Part shown: positions 20,004-29,155 of the stretch, in pieces
Position numbering within the stretch: the stretch's first letter is position 1
Layout: each line of letters begins with the position of its first letter
DNA from: Mesocentrotus franciscanus
Taxonomy: Eukaryota; Echinodermata; Echinoidea; Camarodonta; Strongylocentrotidae
Direction of reading: 5' to 3'
Assembly (NCBI GenBank): GCA_037976565.1
Contig: CP137671.1
Span: 17,698,982 to 17,762,981, forward strand
Length of the DNA: 64,000 nt
Translations under genes and position numbers: made by a program
The notes under the pieces: model-generated
What the model was told of the DNA's origin: nothing
The model's input: the letters and a program-made list of their open reading frames with translations, nothing else
Database searches by the model: none

Positions 20004-21827
20004 TTCCTTTATGTTGTAATGTATGAGGGAGCAGTTAATGATCCCCCCACACCTGCATTACCCGATTCAGGGGCATTGCTACGAGAGCACTAGGGGACTA
20101 CCCCTCCTAATCAATCCGCGGGGAAAAAAGAAGATAATAGTCGTTCACTTGCAAGACCCCCTTCTATGAGTTGACCCACGCTACACCACAGCGTTTTACT
20201 AGTAGTAATTTTTTTCCCGCCCCGCTTATGATATTATTTTGTTTCCTTTTCAGCTATTCATCACGAACACGCGAATCGGTGTAAGGACGACGCTGTGGAG
20301 CGACCTCATGTCACACAAACTGCTACTAGCTAATCACTCTCTCGACCCCGTTGTTGTTCTGCTGCCACGATTCTCGAACCCGACTAAACTGCGAAAACTC
20401 TTTCGTCGATCCCGATGCAAAAACAACAAAGTCGATCCAAAACCGAGTTCGTCTGATTCGGACGGGTCGAGAACAAAGAGACAGACACCTACATTGCAAG
20501 GTTTGTTTTCAGGAGAAGCCATGGTAAATTGAAGGGGGCACAACCGACTCCTGACCCCTTTTAAACCCTATTGAAGCACCTTAACTACACAAAAATTGAC
20601 CGCCCTGTAGTTGTGTGTGTGTGTGTGCGGGTGTGTGTTTTTTTTTTGGGGGGGTATACCCCTTTACATGTTAGACCCCTCGCGGTGAATGTATGAAGAA
20701 GATAAAGAATAGATGAATAAATTGTGCTTATTTGGAATTTTTAAGGAAATATTCTAATTGAGAAACTTTAGTTATAGTAGACCCCAATTGACAGCACAAC
20801 CACTGTATTCAGTGGCGTAGCGTTGCTCCGGCTATTGAGGCGGCACTGTATCATGGAAGGAGGGGGAGCCTCTGGTCTTATTAAGTGAATTAAATTTGAA
20901 TGGACAATACCTGCGATTAGGGGGTCCTATACAATCATCTTCTGCTGTCCTTTCTTCTTTCTGTCTTTCCACCAATCGATAGGGGACACGTGTCCCCGTG
21001 ACCCTCGTACCTATACGCCTCTTTGTTTGTTTTTATATCCTGTTTCGTTCCATCCATGTACATTACCTTGAACTAATATCAAAATCCATACGGTCGTTTC
21101 CAGACATCACGGACTTTCCTTATAAGGAATAGAATAATATAGTTGATGCAAGGGTGTTTTCATAGGCCTCATCATAATCTAATCATAGCTTGTAATGAAA
21201 AGGCATTGCACGACTTGCGTTATTTTGCAGTATCTAAACCTCATTCTCGGTATTAATCAAAAGGAATACGCCGTATCCCCCCCTTCCCACCCCATCTGCA
21301 TCTGTGTGACTAAGGTATACTTACTGAGGTAATAATTGTCTGTCAATGTTGATTACCTTTTTTATGAAGTCTATCATTAATGATTATAATTTTGTATTGG
21401 TTACTTTGGAAAATCATCACAATTTGGCTTTGCCGCAATGATTTTTTAAAATTAAATTTATCAATAAACCATTTCTAAAAGGTAGATGTAGACCAAAATT
21501 GAGATGATATCCAACTTGATATGTTAATAATGTGAAAACGGTGGTGGAGGAGGAGGAGGAGGAGGAGGAGGAGGATAAGCAGAAATTAAAGGGGGAATTA
21601 GAAATTAGAAAGCAGAAGAAGAAGACTAAGAAAAACCCGATACAAAAAGAAGAAAAGAAATATGAATATGAATAACTTTTCTTTTTTTTTTTCTTTTTTC
21701 AATTTTACAGAATCTCATGATGTCTCTACCATGGCCAACCAACAAGCAACAAACCACTTTCCTTGATGTAAAGAAGGAGGGTGTGTCGCTGTCTGAAACT
21801 GGTTGTCATGGCACCCGCATCCCTTGA
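4613..21827 (+). CDS. Prostanoid-receptor-like class A GPCR (five exons joined)
   Basis: Join 4613-5233, 15725-15892, 18109-18192, 20254-20523 and 21711-21827; every junction is phase 0 with GT/AG borders, giving about 419 aa. Residues 1-65 form a Ser/Thr-rich extracellular tail without an obvious signal peptide. TM1 carries N80, TM2 D110 and the TM3 start C136; E160-R161-Y162 is the DRY-equivalent. TM4 ends in ALPFFGVG, as in prostanoid receptors. TM5 ends in TVLVCN before a basic loop, TM6 holds CWLP (286-289), and TM7 aligns without gaps to the prostanoid motif ending LDP. Family members are plasma-membrane receptors for prostaglandins that signal through G proteins. Oddities are K313 where the family has a ligand-binding Arg, DPVVV instead of DPxxY, CWLP in TM6 (usually absent from prostanoid receptors) and a very short third intracellular loop, so a small exon could be missed. 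Class A GPCR is secure; the prostanoid assignment is probable. Confidence 0.75.
5285..5330. repeat. AAT/GAT triplet microsatellite
   Basis: A run of ATAATGATAAT then (GAT)n just inside GPCR intron 1, 50 bp after the exon 1 donor. Confidence 0.8.
6032..6103 (-). tRNA. tRNA-Trp (CCA), variant copy
   Basis: Read on the minus strand this is a 72-nt intronless cloverleaf with anticodon CCA in loop CTCCAGA, T-loop TTCGAATC and encoded discriminator A. The acceptor is GGCCCTG paired with CGGGGTC (two G-U pairs). The anticodon stem is TCTGT/ACAGA, a compensated change from TCTGA/TCAGA in the other class. The D-arm has GGCACAATGG. A T-run 3' of the gene can serve as a Pol III terminator. Paired with the gene at 14082. 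Confidence 0.9.
6465..6600. repeat. G-rich minisatellite, about 18-bp unit
   Basis: Roughly seven degenerate units of the form GGTGGTTGTCCTAGGGGG. The array interrupts the left palindrome arm directly before the hAT-like element and is absent from the right arm. Confidence 0.75.
6608..7839. mobile_element. Non-autonomous hAT-like element, 8-bp target duplication
   Basis: Terminal inverted repeats CAGGCGCGGATCCAGG and CCTGGATCCGCGCCTG are perfect over 16 bp. CCTAGAAC is repeated exactly on both sides (6600-6607, 7840-7847). An 8-bp duplication fits hAT and a few other superfamilies. There is no transposase frame. The interior carries the ACGGTCAG module array and three or four CCGATCCACAC-TTGTTGGC units separated by CT-rich stretches, shared with 3433-4441. 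ORFs here are low-complexity artefacts. Confidence 0.8.
8615..8830 (-). mobile_element. tRNA-derived SINE
   Basis: On the minus strand the head reads GGAGGCGCGATAGCTCATGC, then an A-box-like GTTGGTAGAGCA and a B-box GGGTTCGAAACC, followed by a non-tRNA body. It is absent from the matching place in the right palindrome arm, so it inserted after the duplication. Confidence 0.75.
8965..9050. repeat. GA-rich microsatellite
   Basis: AGAG run with a G-rich lead (ggggggtagagagcgggag). A second GA run lies at 9465-9493. Predicted Ser/Leu-rich ORFs on the other strand are artefacts. Confidence 0.8.
9594..9665 (-). tRNA. tRNA-Trp (CCA)
   Basis: A 72-nt cloverleaf with acceptor GACTCCG/CGGGGTC, A box TGGCGCAACGGTAGCGCG, anticodon CCA in stem TCTGA/TCAGA, B box GTTCGAATCAC and a TTTTT run downstream. 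Its body is identical to the genes at 10336 and 12706. It is the left-arm partner of 12706, and its 5' flank resembles that of 10336. Confidence 0.95.
9956..10136. mobile_element. MITE with about 38-bp terminal inverted repeats
   Basis: The left end AACACGATCGCAACTACTTT continues through CGAAAAATCAACC. The right end is its inverted copy, TTGATTTTTCGAAAACAG then TTGCGATTGTGTT, with a few mismatches. About 180 bp, no coding capacity, in the spacer between the palindrome arms. Confidence 0.7.
10204..10623. mobile_element. TA-flanked MITE carrying a tRNA-Trp cassette
   Basis: Ends are CAGTTAACAACTAAATTATT and its inverted partner AATAATTTAGCAGTCAACTG, each flanked by TA. Two other copies in the window (33803-34024 and 63111-63356) are continuous where this one is split between GGTGGACT and GATTTAGGGCC. 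The extra roughly 170 bp holds the tRNA at 10336-10407 and its flanks. Confidence 0.8.
10336..10407 (-). tRNA. tRNA-Trp (CCA) inside a MITE
   Basis: Same mature sequence as the gene at 9594, with a TTTTT terminator just 3'. It lies between the two halves of a TA-flanked MITE (10204-10623). Its 5' flank CGAGGCGATGCATCA... is shared with the gene at 9594, so gene and flank appear to have moved as one cassette. Confidence 0.95.
10755..10780. other. Perfect 11-bp hairpin
   Basis: GAAAAAATCTT, loop AGAG, AAGATTTTTTC. Function unknown; it lies in intron 1 of the GPCR gene near a CTTCTTCGGG segment. Confidence 0.6.
10878..10990. repeat. (TA)n(TG)n compound microsatellite
   Basis: TATATA for about 25 bp, then TG repeats for about 85 bp with GCGTGCGTG interruptions. 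His/Thr-rich ORFs on the minus strand are artefacts. Confidence 0.9.
12047..12437. mobile_element. Foldback element with about 155-bp inverted arms
   Basis: The left arm starts TAGACCGGTATAC and the right arm ends AACCGGTCTA. The arms match through AAATTTATGGAT, GAATGAACTACA, TTGGAATCCAGTCTGCAT and GTCGGGCAAGC, with small gaps, around a short centre. TA steps at both ends would fit a Tc1/mariner-type insertion. Confidence 0.75.
12706..12777 (+). tRNA. tRNA-Trp (CCA)
   Basis: Plus-strand copy with GACTCCG/CGGGGTC acceptor, intact A and B boxes, CCA anticodon and TTTTT about 10 nt downstream. The 3' flank mirrors the gene at 9594, but the 5' flank does not, so the palindrome ends at this gene. 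Confidence 0.95.
14082..14153 (+). tRNA. tRNA-Trp (CCA), variant copy
   Basis: Plus-strand partner of the gene at 6032 with the same GGCCCTG acceptor and TCTGT/ACAGA anticodon stem. It differs by GGCGCAATGG in the D-arm. Folds normally, ends in A and is followed by TTTT. Confidence 0.92.
14225..14575. repeat. Pyrimidine tract (CTTT/ATTTC)n
   Basis: About 350 bp of TTTCATTTCATTT and TTTTC repeats, the mirror of the purine tract at 5605-5960 in the left arm. The Phe/Ser-rich ORF here is not a gene. Confidence 0.9.
14791..15724. other. End of GPCR intron 1, nothing recognised
   Basis: Contains a TG-rich stretch at 14815-14850, AT-rich DNA and a G-rich segment near 15410-15465. No gene, RNA or clear repeat boundary is seen. 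Confidence 0.5.
15725..15892 (+). CDS. GPCR exon 2: extracellular loop 2 and TM5
   Basis: The acceptor is TGTCTGCAG|GTACCT and the donor CGAAAG|GTAAAG; 56 codons in phase 0. C216 is the likely disulfide partner of C136. The hydrophobic stretch at about 228-258 is TM5, with VCNVSV close to the same segment of EP-type receptors, followed by KMRRK. Confidence 0.8.
16256..16438. mobile_element. Foldback element with 47-bp perfect inverted repeats
   Basis: 16256-16302 and 16392-16438 are perfect reverse complements (GAAAATAATATCGC...GTGGTCAA). Inside is a second, imperfect hairpin with CTGCAACACT, GTCAGGTGA and their complements. It lies in the intron between GPCR exons 2 and 3. A perfect 47-bp arm argues for recent insertion or gene conversion between the arms. 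Confidence 0.85.
17100..17290 (+). mobile_element. Probable LINE 3' end
   Basis: CAATAAAATTTGAATTGAA followed by TTGAA/TTGAACTGAATT repeats is the usual simple-repeat tail of RTE/CR1-type LINE 3' ends. No reverse transcriptase frame remains in the preceding sequence. Confidence 0.45.
17570..17665 (-). mobile_element. Degenerate tRNA-like SINE remnant
   Basis: On the minus strand a GGGCCGTAGTCCAGTGATT head is followed by a B-box-like GTTGATTCGAGCCC and then CTGGTGTCCTTTGGCAAG, typical of SINE bodies. The A box and anticodon arm do not fold as a functional tRNA. Confidence 0.45.
17745..17955. repeat. Degenerate TTCGCAAACA/TCGCTAAA repeat
   Basis: A run of related short words (TTCGCAAACA, GTCGCTAAA, TTCGCCAACATTCG) without a fixed period, in the intron before exon 3. 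Confidence 0.6.
18109..18192 (+). CDS. GPCR exon 3: TM6
   Basis: The acceptor is GACTTCAG|GGGTAC and the donor TGGATG|GTTAGA; 28 codons in phase 0. It encodes a short basic linker, then a hydrophobic helix ending CWLPWM, the TM6 rotamer-switch motif of class A receptors. Confidence 0.75.
19804..20001. repeat. (CT)n microsatellite
   Basis: Nearly 200 bp of CT repeats with small interruptions, upstream of GPCR exon 4. Ser/Leu-rich ORFs here are artefacts. Confidence 0.95.
20254..20523 (+). CDS. GPCR exon 4: TM7 and helix 8
   Basis: The acceptor is TTCCTTTTCAG|CTATTC. The exon encodes TM7 with K313 and LDP (321-323), then a basic KLRKLFRR helix 8 and a polar tail. I end it at GCCATG|GTAAAT (phase 0). 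If that donor is not used, translation stops at 20530-20532 after two more codons, giving a receptor 36 aa shorter. Confidence 0.75.
21541..21576. repeat. (GGA)n microsatellite
   Basis: GGTGGTGGAGGAGGAGG run about 135 bp before putative exon 5. Confidence 0.85.
21711..21827 (+). CDS. GPCR putative exon 5: C-terminal tail
   Basis: A strong pyrimidine tract and ACAG precede 21711. The phase-0 frame reads 38 codons to TGA at 21825-21827. The exon is supported by splice signals and phase only; its protein has no recognisable motif. Its second half is the first unit of a degenerate minisatellite that continues into the 3' UTR. Confidence 0.45.
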   Translation, partial: NLMMSLPWPTNKQQTTFLDVKKEGVSLSETGCHGTRIP

Positions 21828-22085
21828 TGTTCACCAAAGAAGGTGTGTCTTTGACATAAACCCGTTGCCATGATACCCACGTCCATTGATGTCCATGAGA
21901 GGGCGTGCTGTTTCCTAAAACCCATTACCATCACACTCGTTCTTGATGTCAAGTAAATAGGGAGTGTCGCTGCCTATAAATCTCGTTGTCATGGCACTCC
22001 AAATCATTTAATGTCGAGTAAAAAATGGGCGTATCATTGCCATGAACTCTTATCCATCGATGACCAGTAAAGAGGGTGTTCAGCC
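21761..22085. repeat. About 60-bp degenerate minisatellite over GPCR C-terminus and 3' UTR
   Basis: Units begin CTTGATGT or similar near 21762, 21823, 21885, 21942, 22008 and 22058. Each continues with AAAGAAGG-GTGTGTC and TTGTCATGGCACCC-like words. The first unit is within the putative last coding exon; the rest follow the stop. Confidence 0.75.
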
Positions 22086-22442
22086 ACTTTTCTTTGATCC
22101 TTTTGAGCATCCTTAGACTATACTTCCCTAAAAGAAACATAATTCCACAGTGTATATAAGACTCGAAAATGCTGCCAAATCGTTAGCCTAACGTTACGGA
22201 AACTTGTATCATACACGACTCTTCGACTCGCTATGATTTTGCAAAATGATTATTTTTTTTTCTTATTAATGTTTATCATTGTGTACCATTTCATTTGAAC
22301 GAATATTATAATGATTGTATTTGCGTATGATATTGTATTATGTGCCCATAATTAATGGGCGCAACGATCTAGGCAACATGGACATAACGGATGACGATTT
22401 CCTATCATCATATTTGTTGACAGTAAATTTGTATATTGTTAA

Positions 22443-22448
22443 AATAAA
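22443..22448 (+). terminator. Candidate polyadenylation signal for the GPCR gene
   Basis: AATAAA about 615 bp after the TGA, followed by an AT-rich region. Another lies near 22571. Which is used is not shown. Confidence 0.35.
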
Positions 22449-22929
22449 AAAAGGATTAATATCATGTAATGTTATATAAAATAGGATATTTGTTAGCGAG
22501 TATCCTATTGGCTGAAATAGTGTCATGTGACAATCACATTTTGACACGAAGGCACCTTGTCCATATCGTGTAAATAAAGACGTATCAATATCATTGGCCA
22601 ATCACTATATACGATTGAATTTGATTTCGAATGTGAATGTTTATTCTGGCGGATGAAATAGGCGAAGGAGAAAAGAAAGACTTAGGCTAGATAGTAGATG
22701 TGTATAAGAGCGAACCACGCCCATCCCCATCATTCCCAGAGGTTTTACTCATTAACTATTTCAGAATATGGCCACCTCTCTGAAGTGATCACCAATGCCT
22801 CCTCCCCCACGGCACCAGCGCCCATTCAATGGCCGGACCATTGCTACCACACTGTGATTGAGCTTCCTAAAGTTTGGCATGCTGTATTCCGTATTTGATA
22901 TATTTTGTGTGTGTGTGTGTGTGTGTGTA

Positions 22930-23098
22930 TTGCGTTTTTACAGACGTGTATCAATCAGATATGATTATTTACGTCTGGGGACCGACCTTTAAACGTCACC
23001 ATCCGAAAGACGTGACTCAGTTTCGAACCTGCGTCCTCGGCTGAATCAGTTTGTAACTTCCACTGTTGGCTGGATTACAGGGCACGCCACAACGCCTA
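22930..23098 (-). mobile_element. tRNA-derived SINE
   Basis: The minus strand carries a GTGGCGTGCCCTGTAATCC head, B-box GCAGGTTCGAAACTG and a body with CGTCTTTCGGATGGTGACG then TTTAAAGG, a conserved SINE-body motif seen in many marine invertebrate SINEs. A (GT)n microsatellite adjoins at 22903-22929. Confidence 0.65.
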
Positions 23099-23099
23099 G

Positions 23100-24470
23100 T
23101 AATATTTTGTCAAAAGGGCTGCAATTTCAACATAATAATTTTAATGATTGTAAATATTAATGATGCTGCCAAAACAGGCCTACGCGTTGGTTTTGATTTG
23201 AATAATAGAATCTCAAAAATCAGAGAAACGGATTAGATCGGTGGAAGCTTGAGGAAAGTCAGAGTATGGTTATTGAAGTAATTAATTTTTAACTTGTAAC
23301 ACAAAATATTTGTTCCTCTTTTATTAGACTTGCGGACAGCTCTCCTTTATATCTATATACCAGGGGTTTTTGTTGGGGGGGGGGGATATTGAGGGTATGT
23401 GCATTCATTTTCTACGTGTATTTTTCGATTTTTTTTTTTTTTTTTTTTGAGGGTTTTCAGGAAATTTGAGGACCCCGCCACTGTTAAATACTAAGGATTG
23501 CATGAATTTCTATATACATTTATTTGTTATCAACAGCGAATGATCAGTATAGAATATGAGCCGTGGATATAATCTGTTTTTACTTTTACTACGTTTCCAT
23601 CATTCCATCAACAACCAAGAAAAAAAAAGTTTTTGTAAGTCTCAGGACAAGACAAATTATCCGAACTGTTCATATAAGGAGATCGGAGATTTTCCGATTT
23701 ATGTTTGATTGATTACAGCTTTAAAAAAATCGCTACTTTATCCTATCCATTACCGGAGCTAAAGCCAGGATATATATATCCAAACTTTGAAATATCAATC
23801 TATTAAAAGCAATTCAATAGCCTTCTACATCACCTTCTAAAATGAGCGACCATTACAATGACATATTACCTAAGCGAACATGATTCCTAAGGGGCAGAGA
23901 AATTGCCATTCACATTTGATTTCTCAAGTCTTTGCGAGCGTGTCAGGGGGGGGGGGGCGGCAGGGTTGGTTGTGCCCTCCATCCCCTTCTCCAAATCCAG
24001 CACCATGGGTGTCGATCCGGGGGTTGGGGATATATCCCCAATATTTCAGGTGGGGGATGGCCTGTGCAATCATCCCCCCAATAATTCACCATCAAAAAAA
24101 AAATGAAGAGAAAAATCAATGAGAGCCCGATGAGAGTAGTTTAGTTAAGTTATTACTCGCAAGATGACCATCAATATACACATTTTGCTATCTCATTTTC
24201 ATAATACATACATATATAAATAGAAAACGAAGTAAATGAGACAACCGTATATGAGACAAGAATAAATTGAATTCTCGCTCATACGGCTTCATCAGGAATT
24301 GATGAATTTATTCAATTTATTCAATCAACAGCATCATAGAAATGCAGTGCGCCAAATGCAAAGCCGCAGCGTTAAAAAGCAACGAGCTAAATGTTAAGCG
24401 CGAAGCGCAAAAGTGCAAAAAAGAAGTAGAGAGGGGGAGAGAGAGATAATGAGAGACAGAGAGGATAATA
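23100..24470. other. Intergenic DNA, no gene seen
   Basis: AT-rich with poly-G and poly-T runs (23375, 23430, 23945). The G-rich stretch at 23940-24070 contains a GATCCGGGGG word like those in the TIR elements, but no pair of ends could be found. Confidence 0.5.
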
Positions 24471-24471
24471 A

Positions 24472-24934
24472 CCCAGGTAGCAAGCCCATGTGGGACCCAC
24501 ATGGGTCCCATATTCTCTGAAACATGGGCCCCATATGGAAAACCATCTGGGGCCCTAAGGCATCTGCACCCAAGAAGAAACCCATATAAGACAGATGGGA
24601 CCCAGATGGGACCCATACCAAACTGGGCCCAAATGGGTATGCCCAGCTTAATCCCATCTGGTACCCATATTGGTTAACCCAGATATATCCCATGTGGGTT
24701 AACCCAGATTTTCCCCATGTGTTACCCACATGGGCATATTCATATTCTACCCATATGTGTACGCCCAGCTCATTCCCATCTGGATCCCATAAGGGCTGGC
24801 CCAGATAGATCCCATATGGGTTACTAAATATTGGCCCCATATGGGATACATATATGGGTTCCATTTAATAGCCCAGATGGCACAAGTGACCCAGATCATC
24901 CCCATATGGGCCCCATATGGGCTTGCTACCTGGG
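24472..24934. mobile_element. TIR element packed with CCCATATGGG palindromes
   Basis: CCCAGGTAGCAAGCCCAT at the left and ATGGGCTTGCTACCTGGG at the right are perfect 18-bp inverted repeats. The 463-bp interior is a loose array of dyad words such as CCCACATGGG, CCCATATGGG and CCAGATGGGA. Met/Gly/Trp-rich ORFs on both strands come from this array and are not genes. No clear target duplication. Confidence 0.8.
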
Positions 24935-26543
24935 AAAAAGGGAAAAGGGGAAGAAACGGGCAGAAGAAAAAAGGAAGGGGAAGAGAAAAGGAAGAAAGAC
25001 AAGAGAAAGAGGGACATATATATTCCAGCATTTCCTTCAGGGAACTGATGTGAATGGGCGATGAAAAAGAGGTTGACTTTAAAGTAACCTACAATGAAAT
25101 ATTGCTCATGTTTATTTCTTACAATGTCAAAATTACTTTACAGGATCCCCTCCCTAAAAAGCTTAGGCATGGGTGATGGTAGGTATGAGGTTAATGCATG
25201 ATCAGGAATTAGTTGAGTGGATGGAAAAGAAGTGAGAAATAAGCTGAAAGAAACATGGAAAATTGCCATGGAATGATGGAAGGCAATGTGAGACAGGCCC
25301 AACATGTTCTAAAACAAGTAATAATATTCAAGAATAGTTATGATTTCTTTCACCTAGGAGTTCTTCAAAACTAATTAAAAACGATTAAATAATCAATGCC
25401 ACATTATTGACTGGGATTAAAAGGAAAGTGAAAAGAAAAACAAGAAACAAAAAAGATTGAATTAAATTTGGGACTTCTTGTTTATAACACCCTTCCAATA
25501 ATAATGCACCTTCTAAGACTGGTTATAGTTTTGGGAAAAAAATAGTGCTCTGGTCAGGGCCTTAGGGAATATTATGCTTATATTTTAGAGCGTATCTGGT
25601 ATGATAAGTATATCTGGGTGAAGAAGGAGATAATGGAAGTTTGTTGTTTGGTAGTTGGAACGTAAGTTTTATATTATGTTTTTAAGAAACAGACAGTTTG
25701 TATGAGATCAGGAGTGGAAATTTTCTGTCATTTTGAGAACCAAATTTTGCATCAGTGATATTCTGTTTCATTGAATTGAGTTTCCCGCAGAGAGGATTCA
25801 GTTGGTTTAATTAAAGAAGGAAGAGAGTCAAATGAAGAACCAAAAGCAATATGTTTTTCATTTACTAATGAGAACTATGTTTTTTAGATCTCCTTACACA
25901 GAATATTGGAATGGGTTTTCACGATGAATGTTGTTTGGAGACATCAATATTCATAAAATGTATGTTTCTATCACCAGGAAATAAAGAATTTTCTGTCTAC
26001 ATGAACCTTTCCTGGTTGCTTATTAATGCATTTGCCCACTGGTAACATAATACTTTCACAAGTTGATATCCCTCACCATTGGATTTTTTGGGGTAATGTC
26101 TAAATTTCGTTTAAAAATAGATGATATCAGTCTGGTAGGCCTACACTGCAGGCAAGAGTCAGGACTAACATTTAGCATGTTATTAATTTTATTACCACTC
26201 TTATATTCTCTGAAATGTTATCTTTATTGAGGGTGACTTGAAAAAGTTAATAACTTGGAAGGGAGGGGTGCAACCTGCCACACGCTTCTACCTCTTGGTT
26301 GCTTTGATCCATTGCCGAAAAATTTTGGCACCTATCATCCCCCACCACGGATACAAATCGACACCCCTGTCCAGCACTGATCAGAATTACATTGTCAGCC
26401 ACTTTAATCGAATGTGTTTTCAGTATCATTTCCGAAATGGGTTCGTTAATTCGAAAATGAAATGAGATTCCTACTTTTTGCAAAGGGTAAAGTGAGCCTA
26501 GTGAGGGTTTATTATACATGTAATACTAAGCAAATTCTCTCCC

Positions 26544-26575
<32 letters not shown>

Positions 26576-27585
26576 TAGGCCTTTAAGAGTCCATTTTTGC
26601 TTTTTTTTTTTCGTTAAAAAAAAACTGATGATTATTCCAATATGATCCTCATGGGTTTTTTTTTTTTTGGCCTTGTTTTACTTTCGATAGTTAACCTGAA
26701 GTTGAAACCCTAACAAACAATAAACAAGCTTCAAATAAACAATGAGTGTTAAAAAAAAGGATCGATTTAAGGCATCGTTTAACAATGTTAAATCTGAGAT
26801 GCATGGCCCTACGTGTTATCAATGTTTGTGATATGGTGTAATGATCATGAAGTGCCTCAAAAAAGTAAAAAATCTTTGAGTGACCGGTTTTACCATACTC
26901 ATTTTCCCTAATAGACGGTAGTGTTATGAAAATCGTCAGGAAAACGCAAAATTTGATTTCGATTTCCAATCATAAATATCTTGATAATCAGACAGGCGAT
27001 CGGCTTGTAAAAGTCATGGGGTTTCTTACTGACCTAAAGGTTTATAATTATGATTGCAGCATGAGCTAAATCCAGGATTTTGTTTCAGAATCTGAGACAA
27101 AATTACCCAATCCATATATATCTATATAGTACATGTAGTTGATGCTTTTAAAAAAAAATTTATAAACACGTCATTCTTAAACAATGACTGTTTGCGTAGA
27201 CTAAAATGACATCACAAAATCTTTAAAAGTCCAATTTAAAAGCACATTCTCTTTTTTTTTTTTGGGGGGGGGGCAAATATAACAAGACCCGTTGGAAACT
27301 TTGTATGCGATAAATTTGGAAATTAGTAGGGTTAGAAATTTGACAAATTTTAAACCGAAATAAAGAGCTCTTGGAGCAACGAATCATTTGTAAATATGCA
27401 TTATGAAGCCCGAACTTTAGAAATAATTCACATTTAGAACTTAGGAAAATACTTTTTGTTACGCCTTTTACATTGGATCGAGGCGGGCGCGACTTTAGAA
27501 TACCCCACCACAAAAATTGACCAAACTTTTGTTATGTAACAAACACTCTAAACTAAATCTGAAGACTTAAGAGTGTTAGGTAACA
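24935..27585. other. Intergenic DNA, no gene seen
   Basis: Purine-rich just after the element (24935-25015), otherwise AT-rich, with a CT run at 26538-26572. Two short overlapping ORFs at 26238-26519 have no recognisable content. Confidence 0.5.
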
Positions 27586-27589
27586 CTAA

Positions 27590-29155
27590 CCCGAGGCGGC
27601 GCTCCGGGGCAGGGTACAGTGCACCCACTTTTTCAAGAACCCCCAAAGTGCCCCTTTTTACATAGGAAAAGTGCCCCTTTTTACATAGGAAAAGTGCCTC
27701 TTTACTTTGACTAGTGCCCCCATTACTTTTTAAAAGTGCCCCTTCCCCTTTTCATCTCTGATAAGTGCCCCTTTTATTTTAGAACGTGCCCCTTTTCCTT
27801 TGACAAGTTCCCATTTTCCTTTGCAATAACTGTCCATATTCCATTCTCATAAGTGCCCTTTTTAAGCTCTAGTAAGTGCCCATTTTCATCTCTGGTAAAT
27901 GACCCTTTTCTGGAACGAGAAGTTTCTCTTTTTCACTACAGATAAGTTCCCCCTTCACTTCCGATAATTGCATCCATTCAAATCTGAGAGATGCTCGTTT
28001 TACTTTGACAAGTGCCCCTTCCCCACCTGATAAGTGCTCTTTTCATCTCTGATGAGTGCCCCTTTTCAACTCTAATAAATGCCCCTTTTATTTTGACACG
28101 TATCATTTTCCTTTCTAATGAATGCTCTTTTTCCTTCTTATAAGAGCCACTTCCCCCTTCTCATAAAAGCCCCTTTCGCCTTTGATAAATGCCCCTTTAA
28201 AATCTAATCGGGGCCCCTTTTCTTTCCATAAATGCACATTGTCCTTTATTATAAGTGCCCATTTTTTATTCTGATAAGTGCCCGTTTTCATATCTGGTCA
28301 GTGCCCCTTTTTAGGTGCGATAAGTGCCCCTTTTTACCTCTGAAAATTTCCCTTTAACAATGATACGTGACTCTTTTCCTTCTAATAAGGGACCTATCCC
28401 CTTTTTATAATTGCCCCTTTTCACCTATGATAAAAGCCCCTATCAAAATCTGATTGGGTGCCCCTTTTCCGTCGACAAATGCCCATTTGCCATTCTCATA
28501 AAAGCCTATTTTCATCTCTGGTGGGTGCCTCTTTTCAGGTGTGAGATGTGCCCCATTTTCACCTCTGATAATTACCCTTTGTACTTTGACACGTGCTCCT
28601 TTTATTTTTGAATAAGTGTCTCTATCCCTTTCGATAAGTGTCCCCTTTTCCTCGCATCATTACACGTGCCCCTAATTCAAAGCGACTAAGACCAATTTCC
28701 ACCAAAGTTCGCTCGCTACGGTCGCTCGCATTTATAGATGATATAATTATGTTACTTATCAAATTAGGTCTTTTCAGTCTTTTCATGGGAATGTGCATAT
28801 AACCCCATCAGGATTGGATTCTTTCCTCTTTATAAGATGTAATTTTTCGCACTGCGACCTCACAAATCTTAAAGATGTTCCTCGCTTGCTTCGCTCGCTC
28901 GCATAAGAATATTCAGACCATCACACCCAACTGCAAAGTATGATGCTTAAGCAATATCTTGTATGATTTATAAAGAGAAACAAATAATGAAATCATCCCT
29001 GGTAATGTAATCACAATGTAGGGGTTTATACCAATGTCTAAGAAAATTGTATATATTTGCTTTGAGATTTTCCTTTGTAGGTGCCCTTTTTTCTTCTTCA
29101 GAAAGTGACCTTTTTGGCCCCCCCCCCACTTTGGATGTCGCTCCGCCGCCCCCTA
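27590..29155. repeat. Array of degenerate GTGCCCCTTTT repeats with GC-rich ends
   Basis: From about 27640 to 28690 the sequence is several dozen units of about 25-30 bp, consensus GATAAGTGCCCCTTTTCATC, heavily diverged. A GCGGCGCTCCGGGG end at about 27595 and a CGCTCCGCCGCCCC end at about 29138 are roughly inverted, suggesting one element about 1.55 kb long. TCGCTCGCTACGGTCGCTCGC-type words occur near 28705 and 28885. Confidence 0.75.

Noticed and set aside
24394..24864. 156-aa minus-strand ORF rich in Met-Gly-Pro
   Set aside because: Produced by the palindromic CCCATATGGG array of the TIR element.
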